Origin: Paraglaciecola sp. L1A13
GTDB lineage: Bacteria > Pseudomonadota > Gammaproteobacteria > Enterobacterales > Alteromonadaceae
Direction: 5' to 3'
DNA length: 64,000 nucleotides
Assembly (NCBI RefSeq): GCF_009796745.1
Contig: NZ_CP047024.1
Span: 620,001 to 684,000 of the forward strand
Part shown: one piece after another, positions 56,893 through 64,000 of the stretch
How the letters are laid out: every line of letters begins with the position of its first letter
Position numbering within the stretch: the stretch's first letter is position 1
The notes under the pieces: model-generated
Database searches by the model: none
What the model saw: only the letters and a program-made list of their open reading frames with translations
What the model was told of the DNA's origin: nothing
Translations under genes and position numbers: made by a program

Positions 56893-57576
56893 CTATTGAC
56901 GAGATCCAAAAATAGCTCTGCCTACCCTAACCATCGTTGAGCCGCATTCGATTGCGAGCTGAATATCGCCAGACATCCCCATGCTCAGGGTATCAATTTG
57001 CGGATATTTTGTCTGTAGTTGTGCAAAAGTCCGCTGCATGGTTAATAAACTTTTACGTTGCATATCTGCATCGTTGTGAGCTTTTGGTATCGTCATTAGT
57101 CCACGTAAGGTTAAATTTGGCAGTGCGCTTATCTGCTCAGCGAGTGCATTAACATCAGTTATCGACACGCCGGCTTTACTGCTTTCGTTATCAACGTTGA
57201 CTTGTATGCAAACGTTTAGTTTTTTATGGGCGCTGCGTTGGTCATTTAATCGCTGAGCTATTTTTAAGCGATCGATACTGTGTACCCAGTCAAAATTTTC
57301 AGCTACGGGGCGCGTCTTATTTGACTGTAACGGACCAATAAAATGCCATTCGATATCATCTAATTCACTGAGTTGCTGAATCTTATCAAGGCCTTCCTGT
57401 ACATAATTCTCAGCAAATAGACGTTGTCCAACTTCATACGCTTGCACGATATCGGATACGGGTTTGGTCTTAGTTACGGCTAGTAATTTAACTGAATTTG
57501 CTGGACGATTAGCCTCACAAGCACTCTGCTCGATTGTTTTCAGTGCGATTTCAAGTCGTTCTGCTATTGTTCCCAT
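56893..57576 (-). CDS. yggS: PLP homeostasis protein YggS
   Basis: The 227-residue protein has the pyridoxal-phosphate lysine in LLAVTKTKP near residue 36. It also has FAENYVQEGLDKI, WHFIGPLQSNKT, INSxxK-like NVDNESSKAG and SMGMSGDIQLAIECGSTMVR (part), all typical of the YggS/PROSC family. It buffers free PLP rather than catalysing a known reaction. The start at 57576 leaves only 28 bases to the divergent pilT start. Confidence 0.94.
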   Translation of the reverse strand: MGTIAERLEIALKTIEQSACEANRPANSVKLLAVTKTKPVSDIVQAYEVGQRLFAENYVQEGLDKIQQLSELDDIEWHFIGPLQSNKTRPVAENFDWVHSIDRLKIAQRLNDQRSAHKKLNVCIQVNVDNESSKAGVSITDVNALAEQISALPNLTLRGLMTIPKAHNDADMQRKSLLTMQRTFAQLQTKYPQIDTLSMGMSGDIQLAIECGSTMVRVGRAIFGSRQ

Positions 57577-57604
57577 ATTGCAACTTGTTAACGGAGAATA
57601 GACT

Positions 57605-58648
57605 TTGGATATTACCGAACTTTTAGCCTTTAGTGTCAAAAATAACGCATCAGATTTACATCTTTCCGCAGGTTTGCCGCCGATTATACGGGTTGATGGA
57701 GAAATGCGTCGGCTAAATGTTCCGGCCTTAGATCACAAACAAGTTCACGCTCTCATTTATGAAATCATGAATGATAATCAGCGCAAAGAATATGAAGAAA
57801 ACTTAGAAACTGACTTTTCTTTTGAAGTAAAAGATTTATCACGTTTTAGGGTAAACGCTTTTATGCAGAATCGTGGCGCAGCGGCGGTGTTAAGAACCAT
57901 TCCCAGTAATATTCTGAGTCTAGATGATTTAGGTGCGCCACAAATTTTCAAAGATATTATTAATCAGCCCACGGGCATAGTGTTAGTTACTGGTGCAACC
58001 GGTTCGGGGAAAAGTACTACGTTGGCGGCGATGGTCGATCATATTAATCGTCATAAACGTGAGCATATATTAACGATTGAAGACCCTATCGAATTTGTGC
58101 ATGAGAACAAACTTTGCGTAGTGAATCAGCGAGAAGTTCATCGTGATACGCACAGCTTCAGTAATGCTTTGCGTTCTGCCTTGCGCGAAGATCCTGACGT
58201 TATTTTAGTCGGTGAACTGCGCGATTTAGAAACGATTCGCTTAGCAATATCCGCTGCTGAAACAGGGCACTTAGTGTTTGGAACGTTACATACCAATTCA
58301 GCACCTAAAACGATTGACCGTTTGATTGATGTTTTCCCCGCAGAGGAAAAATCCATGGTGCGCTCCATGTTGTCAGAATCATTACGAGCAGTTATTTCGC
58401 AAACCTTACTTAAAAAAGTCGGGGGGGGACGGGTCGCAGCGCATGAAATTATGCTGGGCATTCCGGCTATTCGAAATCTTATTCGCGAAGATAAGGTACC
58501 GCAGATGTATTCGGTTATGCAGACAAGCCAGGCTCACGGTATGCAAACGATGGAGCAGTGTTTGAAAAAGTTAGTAGCGCAAGGCGTTATTACCAATGAA
58601 GATGCCGCTGCCTTATCTATCGATAAAAAACCGACGATTAATTATTAG
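57605..58648 (+). CDS. pilT: Type IV pilus retraction ATPase PilT
   Basis: The 347-residue secretion ATPase has a Walker A motif GATGSGKSTT near residue 132, an Asp box EDPIEF, the Walker B-region ILVGELRDLETI and His box GHLVFGTLHTN. The C-terminal AIRNLIRE motif is specific for PilT. It powers pilus retraction and twitching. The start is TTG, with CGGAG eight bases upstream. PilU follows after 16-22 bases, and yggS is divergent, the standard arrangement. Confidence 0.95.
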   Translation: MDITELLAFSVKNNASDLHLSAGLPPIIRVDGEMRRLNVPALDHKQVHALIYEIMNDNQRKEYEENLETDFSFEVKDLSRFRVNAFMQNRGAAAVLRTIPSNILSLDDLGAPQIFKDIINQPTGIVLVTGATGSGKSTTLAAMVDHINRHKREHILTIEDPIEFVHENKLCVVNQREVHRDTHSFSNALRSALREDPDVILVGELRDLETIRLAISAAETGHLVFGTLHTNSAPKTIDRLIDVFPAEEKSMVRSMLSESLRAVISQTLLKKVGGGRVAAHEIMLGIPAIRNLIREDKVPQMYSVMQTSQAHGMQTMEQCLKKLVAQGVITNEDAAALSIDKKPTINY

Positions 58649-58670
58649 CGCTAAATAAGTTGAGATGTTT

Positions 58671-59783
58671 ATGGACTTAACCCCGTATTTGCAAGAGATG
58701 ACTGACGTAGGCGCGTCTGATTTATTTATTACTGTTGGTATGCCTATCAGCGCCAAAATAAATGGGCAAATCACCCCTATCGGGGGCAGAAAACTTGATG
58801 AAGATGGAGCTTGGGGCTTAGTACAAGACGCCATGTCTGATGCTCAGAAAGACCAATTTATACAGAGCAAAGAGTGTAATTTCGCCATTGCTCGTGAAGG
58901 TATTGGGCGTTTTCGCTGCAGTGCTTTTTGGCAGCGAGACATGCCTGGCATGGTGATACGACGTATCGTGACCGAAATCCCCCAAGCGGATGATCTTGGT
59001 CTCCCAGAAGTGCTTAAAGAGATCATTATGAGTAAGCGGGGTTTGGTGCTATTTGTTGGTGCTACTGGTACCGGTAAGTCAACATCGTTGGCGGCGCTTA
59101 TTGGGCATAGAAATAAACACTCAAAAGGGCATATTTTAACCATTGAAGATCCTATTGAATTTGTCCATGAGCATCAAAACTGTGTGGTAACACAAAGGGA
59201 AGTCGGCATTGATACAATGTCATTCGATGACGCATTGAAAAGCTCATTGCGCCAAGCGCCAGATGTGATTTTAATTGGCGAAATTCGCTCCATGGAAACC
59301 ATGGAGTATGCCATGTCGTTTGCTGATACGGGGCATTTATGTGTGGCAACTCTGCACGCCAATAATGCTAATCAAGCTATTGAGCGGATTATGCATTTGG
59401 CGCCCCCAGCACAACATGAAAAGCTACGTTTTGATCTAAGCTTGAATATGCGCGCTGTTATTGCTCAGCAACTCGTGCCAACCATTGATGGAAAAGGCCG
59501 TGTTGCGGCAATTGAGGTTTTACTTAATTCACCTTTGGTAACTGATTTGATTCAGCGCAATGAAATTGGTGGCTTAAAGGACGCTATGCGTAAAGGTAAA
59601 GAAATGGGAATGCAGAGCTTTGATATGGCACTGTATAGTTTGTACCAGCAGAAAATAATCAGCTTGGAGCAAGCGATACATCACGCAGATTCCCCCAATG
59701 ATTTACGTTTAATGATTAAGCTTGATTCTGACAACGGCAATACACTGGGCTCGTTGTCAAACGTGTCTATCGACATGGATTAA
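58671..59783 (+). CDS. pilU: PilT-like accessory ATPase PilU
   Basis: The 370-residue PilT paralogue has Walker A GATGTGKSTS, EDPIEFVHEH, VILIGEIRSMETME and GHLCVATLHANN. It starts MDLTPYLQEMTDVGASDLFI, similar to known PilU. It lacks the AIRNLIRE motif of PilT and works together with PilT in force generation. An ATG at 58665 would add two residues. Confidence 0.93.
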   Translation: MDLTPYLQEMTDVGASDLFITVGMPISAKINGQITPIGGRKLDEDGAWGLVQDAMSDAQKDQFIQSKECNFAIAREGIGRFRCSAFWQRDMPGMVIRRIVTEIPQADDLGLPEVLKEIIMSKRGLVLFVGATGTGKSTSLAALIGHRNKHSKGHILTIEDPIEFVHEHQNCVVTQREVGIDTMSFDDALKSSLRQAPDVILIGEIRSMETMEYAMSFADTGHLCVATLHANNANQAIERIMHLAPPAQHEKLRFDLSLNMRAVIAQQLVPTIDGKGRVAAIEVLLNSPLVTDLIQRNEIGGLKDAMRKGKEMGMQSFDMALYSLYQQKIISLEQAIHHADSPNDLRLMIKLDSDNGNTLGSLSNVSIDMD

Positions 59784-59813
59784 GCTATTTTGCTCAAGCA
59801 GTTCTGAGAAACA

Positions 59814-60122
59814 ATGAAATTATATACTAACAATGACCGATTTATGGTGTGGCAAGTTAAGCAACTGCTTGAGCAACATAATATTCCCTGCTTTATCAAA
59901 AATGAATTTGCCAGTGGTGCTATGGGAGAACTATCGCCTTTAGATTGCCAGCCAGAAGTCTGGTTGAATGATGCTAGTTGGCAACCTAGAGCCGAAAAAC
60001 TCATTGCCCAAATGAATACAGTCATGAGGGAGGAATGGGTTTGCCCGAATTGCGCTGAAACGAATGGCGGAAATTTTGAGGTCTGTTGGCAGTGCGGACA
60101 GGAAGGGCAAGTTGACCAATAA
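59814..60122 (+). CDS. DUF2007 protein with C-terminal zinc ribbon
   Basis: The 102-residue protein combines a DUF2007-type domain (MKLYTNNDRFMVWQVKQLLE, then IPCFIKNEFASGAMGELSP, both in part) with a C-terminal ribbon, CPNCAETNGG...CWQCG, four cysteines that probably bind zinc. DUF2007 members are annotated as putative signal-transducing proteins with no established role. It lies between pilU and xerD; its last 11 bases overlap the xerD start I propose. Confidence 0.78.
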   Translation: MKLYTNNDRFMVWQVKQLLEQHNIPCFIKNEFASGAMGELSPLDCQPEVWLNDASWQPRAEKLIAQMNTVMREEWVCPNCAETNGGNFEVCWQCGQEGQVDQ

Positions 60123-61017
60123 AACACTTAACGTTGACGTTATTGAACAATTCTTGGACACCATATGGTTGGAAAAGGGACTTAGTGAAAACACGTTGGA
60201 CGCGTATCGAAGTGATTTGACCAAGTTCAATGATTTTTTGCTGACTCAAGTGCCGCCAGTTAGTTTACTTGATATTCAAACCGAAGATATTAATCACTAT
60301 ATGGCACATCGCTATGATAGTGGGTTATCTGAACGTAGTAGCGCGCGCTGCTTAAGTAGCCTAAGGCGATTTTCTGGTTATATGCTAGCCCACGGCATAC
60401 GAGAAGATGATCCTATAAGTCGTATACAAAACCCTAAACTCAGTCAGCCGTTACCTAAGACGCTATCTGAACAACAAGTTGATGATCTGCTAAGCGCACC
60501 GCAAACTGACGATCCAATTCAATTGCGAGATAAAGCCATGCTTGAGGTTTTGTACGCGACTGGCTTGCGCGTGACTGAGTTGGTTACCTTGAGGGTAGGG
60601 CAACTCAGTATCTCCCAAGGGGTGGTCAGAGTAACGGGGAAGGGAAATAAAGAACGTCTGGTGCCTTTAGGGGAAGAGGCATTAGATTGGCTGACCGTAT
60701 ATATGAAAGAAGCTAGGGGATTATTGCTGCGTAATGAAAGTGATGTGTTGTTCCCCAGTAATCGTGGCACCATCATGACTCGGCAAACCTTCTGGCATAG
60801 AATTAAATTCCATGCTGTCCAAGCAAATATTAAAAGTGATTTGTCGCCACATACGCTGCGTCATGCTTTTGCTACCCACCTATTAAATCATGGGGCTGAT
60901 TTACGAGTGGTACAGATGTTATTAGGGCATAGTGATTTATCCACTACACAAATATATACCCATGTAGCGACCGCTCGTTTACAAGAGCTAGTCGCAACCC
61001 ATCACCCGAGAGGCTAA
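60112..61017 (+). CDS. xerD: Tyrosine recombinase XerD
   Basis: The 301-residue recombinase resolves chromosome dimers at dif with XerC. The N-terminal core-binding domain begins VIEQFLDTIWLEKGLSENTL, aligning with E. coli XerD. Catalytic residues are visible in ATGLRVTELV (Arg), GKGNKERLVP (Lys), HTLRHAFATH (His, Arg), LLGHSDLSTT (His) and IYTHV (Tyr). The TTG at 60112 with AGGAAGG upstream fits the family start and overlaps the preceding gene; the open frame extends to 60064. It is followed by dsbC and recJ, the conserved order. Confidence 0.94.
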   Translation: MTNKTLNVDVIEQFLDTIWLEKGLSENTLDAYRSDLTKFNDFLLTQVPPVSLLDIQTEDINHYMAHRYDSGLSERSSARCLSSLRRFSGYMLAHGIREDDPISRIQNPKLSQPLPKTLSEQQVDDLLSAPQTDDPIQLRDKAMLEVLYATGLRVTELVTLRVGQLSISQGVVRVTGKGNKERLVPLGEEALDWLTVYMKEARGLLLRNESDVLFPSNRGTIMTRQTFWHRIKFHAVQANIKSDLSPHTLRHAFATHLLNHGADLRVVQMLLGHSDLSTTQIYTHVATARLQELVATHHPRG

Positions 61018-61168
61018 GGCTACCAGCTAAGTTAAGATATTAAGAGTGTGAGTATTTGTGTCACCTGCTTGGTATCACGTGGATAAGCAGTTAATATGCA
61101 TTTCAGATAGAATGAAATTATTATGTACTCTCGTGGTCTTATCTTTATCCGTTTAAAGTGGAATTTAT

Positions 61169-61903
61169 ATGAAATATCGTGTTTTTTTTCTGGCCATGTG
61201 TGCCTTTTTATCAATGAGTTTTGGCGCAAATGCTGCTGATACAGCAAAAAGTGGTCAAAACCTTGATGGTGTTAAACAAAAAATTCAGAAGTCGTTGGGT
61301 ATGCAAGTTTCCTCGATAGGTGATTCACCCGTACCTGGTTTATTGCAAGTGCAGACTGATAAAGGTTTGTTTTACACCAGCGAAGACGGCAAATACTTGC
61401 TGCAAGCGCGGATCTTCAATTTAGACGAAGGTATGCGTAATGAAACGGAAAATACCCTTACGCAAATGCGTTTAGACGGTATTGAAAAGTTTAAAGACTC
61501 TGCTATCGAATACAAAGCCGATAATGAAAAATACGTAGTTAATGTATTTACAGACATCACTTGTGGATACTGCCGCAAATTGCACAATCAAATGGATGAG
61601 TATAACGATCTAGGGATCACTGTTCGTTACTTAGCATTTCCCCGTGCAGGACTAAACAGTCAGCCCTACCAAGATATGGTATCAGTATGGTGTTCAGATA
61701 ATCCGCAAAAGGCGCTTAACGAAGCCAAAGGTGGCGAAAACGTGGCCAAGCTAAGTTGTTCAAATCATGTCGCTGATCAATATAATTTCGGTCAGAGTGT
61801 CGGGGTCAATGGCACACCAAATATTATATTACCCAATGGTAGTGTTGTACCTGGCTACCAACCTCCTAGCCAATTACTTCAAGCAATACAGGACGCATCT
61901 TAA
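61169..61903 (+). CDS. dsbC: Thiol:disulfide interchange protein DsbC
   Basis: The 244-residue protein has a signal peptide cleaved after about residue 22 (GANA-AD), an N-terminal dimerisation domain and a thioredoxin domain with CGYC at 132-135. A second Cys pair lies at about 174 and 192, with a cis-proline in NGTPNIILPNG. It isomerises wrong disulfides in the periplasm and is recycled by DsbD. It lies between xerD and recJ as in related bacteria. Confidence 0.94.
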   Translation: MKYRVFFLAMCAFLSMSFGANAADTAKSGQNLDGVKQKIQKSLGMQVSSIGDSPVPGLLQVQTDKGLFYTSEDGKYLLQARIFNLDEGMRNETENTLTQMRLDGIEKFKDSAIEYKADNEKYVVNVFTDITCGYCRKLHNQMDEYNDLGITVRYLAFPRAGLNSQPYQDMVSVWCSDNPQKALNEAKGGENVAKLSCSNHVADQYNFGQSVGVNGTPNIILPNGSVVPGYQPPSQLLQAIQDAS

Positions 61904-61910
61904 GGTTTTA

Positions 61911-61932
61911 CGCAGGAGTTTTCACTCCTGCG
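61911..61932 (+). terminator. Hairpin between dsbC and recJ
   Basis: CGCAGGAGT and ACTCCTGCG pair around a TTTC loop, followed by CTTCTTTT. It may reduce read-through into recJ. Confidence 0.6.
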
Positions 61933-61972
61933 CTTCTTTTAAGCGCACGTTTTCACCCTTTTAATGTAGAGT

Positions 61973-63697
61973 ATGTCTGTGCAAATACGCCGTCGTTCCC
62001 CTGTTTCTGATGATCATCTTCCCGCGTCAATTGATCCAACCTTAAAGCAAGTTTATGCCGTTCGGGGTATAACAACCGAGCAACAACTAGAACGCAGCGC
62101 TAAAGCCCTTTTACATTACAAAGATATGTCGGGGATTGATCAGGCTGTATCTATTTTAGCCACTGCATTAGCTGAAGGTAAACGCATTATTATTGTGGGT
62201 GATTTTGATGCAGATGGTGCAACCAGTACGGCATTGAGCATGTTAGCATTGGGTATGATGGGCAGCAAAAATCACGATTATCTGGTACCAAATCGGTTTG
62301 ATTTTGGTTACGGACTAAGCCCAGAAATTGTTAATGTTGCCTATGAGCAAGGTGCTCAGGTGATCATGACGGTAGATAACGGCATTGCCTGCTTTGCTGG
62401 CGTAGAGCGAGCTAAAGAGCTAGGGATTACCGTGCTGGTAACCGATCATCACTTAGCCGCAGAATCGTTACCGATTGCAGATGCCATTGTTAACCCCAAT
62501 CAACCGAATTGCGCGTTTATGTCCAAAAATTTGGCTGGTGTGGGCGTCGCTTTTTATCTGATGTTAGCGCTTAGGGCACATTTGCGCCAAATTAACTGGT
62601 TTTCAGAGCACAATATTACTGTTCCCAATTTAGCTGAACTACTAGATATTGTTGCGCTAGGTACCGTGGCCGACGTCGTACCTTTGGACGAAAACAATCG
62701 AATTTTGGTACATCAAGGGTTATTGCGAATTCGCAGTGATAAATGCCGCCCAGGTATTCAGGCTTTGATAGATGTGGCTGGACGCGATAAACGGAAAATG
62801 GTCGCTTCTGATCTAGGATTTGTTATAGGACCTAGATTAAATGCAGCGGGTCGTCTGGACGATATGTCTATGGGGATCGAATGTTTGCTGACAGATTCAG
62901 ACTACAAAGCTAAGCAAATTGCTGTTGAGTTGGATAGCTTGAATCGAGAACGTCGAGAAATTGAACAGTCCATGCAGCAAGAGGCAGTAGCGACATTAGA
63001 GAACTTACAATTAAGTGAAGAAAATATGCCCCATGGGCTTATTTTGTATCAGGCCGATTTTCATCAAGGCGTCATTGGTATTCTTGCTGGTCGCATTAAA
63101 GAAAAATATTTCAGACCAACGATTGCTTTCGCTCATCAAGATGATGCGATACTTAAAGGTTCTGCTCGCTCGATTCCAGGGGTGCATATTCGTGATTTAC
63201 TTGAAGAATTGAGCACTCGCTATCCTGGGATTATTATTAAGTTTGGCGGCCATGCAATGGCAGCAGGGTTAAGCATTGAGTTAGCAAAACTTACAGAATT
63301 TACCCAGCGCTTTACTCAACTTGCAGAAGAACATTTAGCAGGTCAACCTTTAGCGGGTGAGCTGATATCGGACGGTGAAATACCTGCTAGTTCCATGACC
63401 CTTAATTTTTGTCAAATACTCAAAGATGCGGGCCCATGGGGGCAAGGCTTTCCAGAGCCCTTATTTGATGGTGAGTTTGAGTTAGTGGAGCAGCGTATAG
63501 TGGGGCAAAAACACCTTAAAATGATGCTCCGGCTAACAACGGGAAAACTCATCGACGGCATTGCATTTAATGTAGATACGAATATATGGCCTAATACGCA
63601 TTGTAAGCGCGTCGAGCTAGCGTATAAACTTGATATAAATGAATTTCGTGGCCGCACGAGTTTACAGTTTTTGATAGAAGGGATAAACCCTCTCTAA
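61973..63697 (+). CDS. recJ: Single-strand-specific 5'-3' exonuclease RecJ
   Basis: The 574-residue protein has the DHH phosphoesterase motifs: VGDFDADGATST near residue 75, VTVDNG-like IMTVDNGIA, VTDHHLA and VALGTVADVVPL. A DHHA1 domain follows, with SIPGVHIRDLL and KFGGHAMAAGLSI. It degrades single-stranded DNA in mismatch repair and recombination. The length matches E. coli RecJ (577). It follows dsbC after 69 bases, with a hairpin between them. Confidence 0.95.
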   Translation: MSVQIRRRSPVSDDHLPASIDPTLKQVYAVRGITTEQQLERSAKALLHYKDMSGIDQAVSILATALAEGKRIIIVGDFDADGATSTALSMLALGMMGSKNHDYLVPNRFDFGYGLSPEIVNVAYEQGAQVIMTVDNGIACFAGVERAKELGITVLVTDHHLAAESLPIADAIVNPNQPNCAFMSKNLAGVGVAFYLMLALRAHLRQINWFSEHNITVPNLAELLDIVALGTVADVVPLDENNRILVHQGLLRIRSDKCRPGIQALIDVAGRDKRKMVASDLGFVIGPRLNAAGRLDDMSMGIECLLTDSDYKAKQIAVELDSLNRERREIEQSMQQEAVATLENLQLSEENMPHGLILYQADFHQGVIGILAGRIKEKYFRPTIAFAHQDDAILKGSARSIPGVHIRDLLEELSTRYPGIIIKFGGHAMAAGLSIELAKLTEFTQRFTQLAEEHLAGQPLAGELISDGEIPASSMTLNFCQILKDAGPWGQGFPEPLFDGEFELVEQRIVGQKHLKMMLRLTTGKLIDGIAFNVDTNIWPNTHCKRVELAYKLDINEFRGRTSLQFLIEGINPL

Positions 63698-63800
63698 TAT
63701 CGTGTGTGTATAGGTGCATAGTAACGTCAAGTGGGCTACATATCGTTTTGTGTTCGCTGTGGTGCTATTATGTTTGTTCTTAGGTAAATAGGGCGCAATG

Positions 63801-64000
63801 ATGGCAAAAAAATCGGAAATCGATAAGTTGCTTAGTAAACATGAAGAGTTGACCCATTCTGAAGACATGGACGTAGAGTCGCATGTACAACGAAAGGAAG
63901 ATCAATGGTTTGTAAACACTCTAGTAATTAAAGGCTATGACGTGCCGTTTCGTTTTCGCCGCAAAAAGCAGTACAAAAACCTCGAAGGTGCCCGGGTTAA
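63801..64000 (+). CDS. Conserved small protein, cut by window end
   Basis: The frame opens at ATG 63801, with AGGG seven bases upstream, and runs to the right edge with no stop, giving 66 residues. It reads MAKKSEIDKLLSKHEEL, then DQWFVNTLVIKGYDVPFRFR and KKQYKNLEGARV. It is hydrophilic and basic. I do not know its function; it looks like a small conserved hypothetical protein following recJ. An ATG at 63798 would add one residue. Confidence 0.7.
   Translation, partial: MAKKSEIDKLLSKHEELTHSEDMDVESHVQRKEDQWFVNTLVIKGYDVPFRFRRKKQYKNLEGARV

Overview
This window looks like chromosomal DNA of a marine gammaproteobacterium of the order Alteromonadales, close to Alteromonas, Paraglaciecola or Glaciecola. 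The basis is protein character and gene order: the gltBD-arcB neighbourhood, rpsF-rpsR-rplI, ispB facing rplU-rpmA-obgE, yggS-proC-yggT facing pilT-pilU, and xerD-dsbC-recJ. A large TonB-receptor polysaccharide region sits between these core blocks. Taxonomy is inferred from familiarity, not from a search. I saw no rRNA, tRNA, CRISPR array, prophage or insertion sequence.

Layout. 1-8.5 kb: a DsbA/FrnE-like oxidoreductase, an iron-type alcohol dehydrogenase and glutamate synthase (gltB, gltD). 9-11.5 kb: the tripartite redox sensor ArcB, whose phosphorelay residues fall within three positions of the E. coli ones. 11.6-12.9 kb: rpsF-rpsR-rplI with a clear promoter and terminator. 12.9-15.7 kb: a MOSC protein, then an ECF sigma factor, a membrane protein (probable anti-sigma factor) and a periplasmic repeat protein as one overlapping unit. 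15.8-21 kb: ispB, rplU-rpmA, obgE, folA, a membrane protein, tpx and a cold-shock protein. 21.4-24.2 kb: a phospholipase D/VTT-domain fusion followed by an endonuclease/exonuclease/phosphatase protein.

The accessory core runs from 24.3 to 50.8 kb. First come five minus-strand genes: TonB-dependent receptor, SapC-like protein, JmjC-like cupin, flavin-dependent halogenase and a DUF6445-type protein. Next is a beta-glucoside locus: GH3 enzyme and permease on the minus strand, divergent from GH1 beta-glucosidase, GPH-type permease and a LacI regulator. One 14-base palindrome-like operator occurs twice before the TonB receptor and once in the divergent permease/GH1 region, so the halogenase neighbourhood is probably under the same control as beta-glucoside use. 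Then comes a xylan/xylose part: a second GH3 enzyme, a Nudix-fold regulator, a GH43 lipoprotein, a sugar porter, xylA, xylB and xylR. Both GH3 genes carry a one-base frameshift near the 3' end, each at a homopolymer.

50.9-54.9 kb holds an orphan periplasmic solute-binding protein in tandem with a TorS-like hybrid histidine kinase; no transporter or output regulator is adjacent. 55-64 kb is housekeeping: DUF4426, yggT, proC and yggS (minus strand), pilT and pilU, a DUF2007/zinc-ribbon protein, xerD, dsbC, recJ and a small gene cut by the window end.

The best candidate for an under-described system is the TonB receptor-SapC-cupin-halogenase-DUF6445 cluster and its operator link to beta-glucan use. 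The sensor pair at 50.9-54.9 kb comes second.
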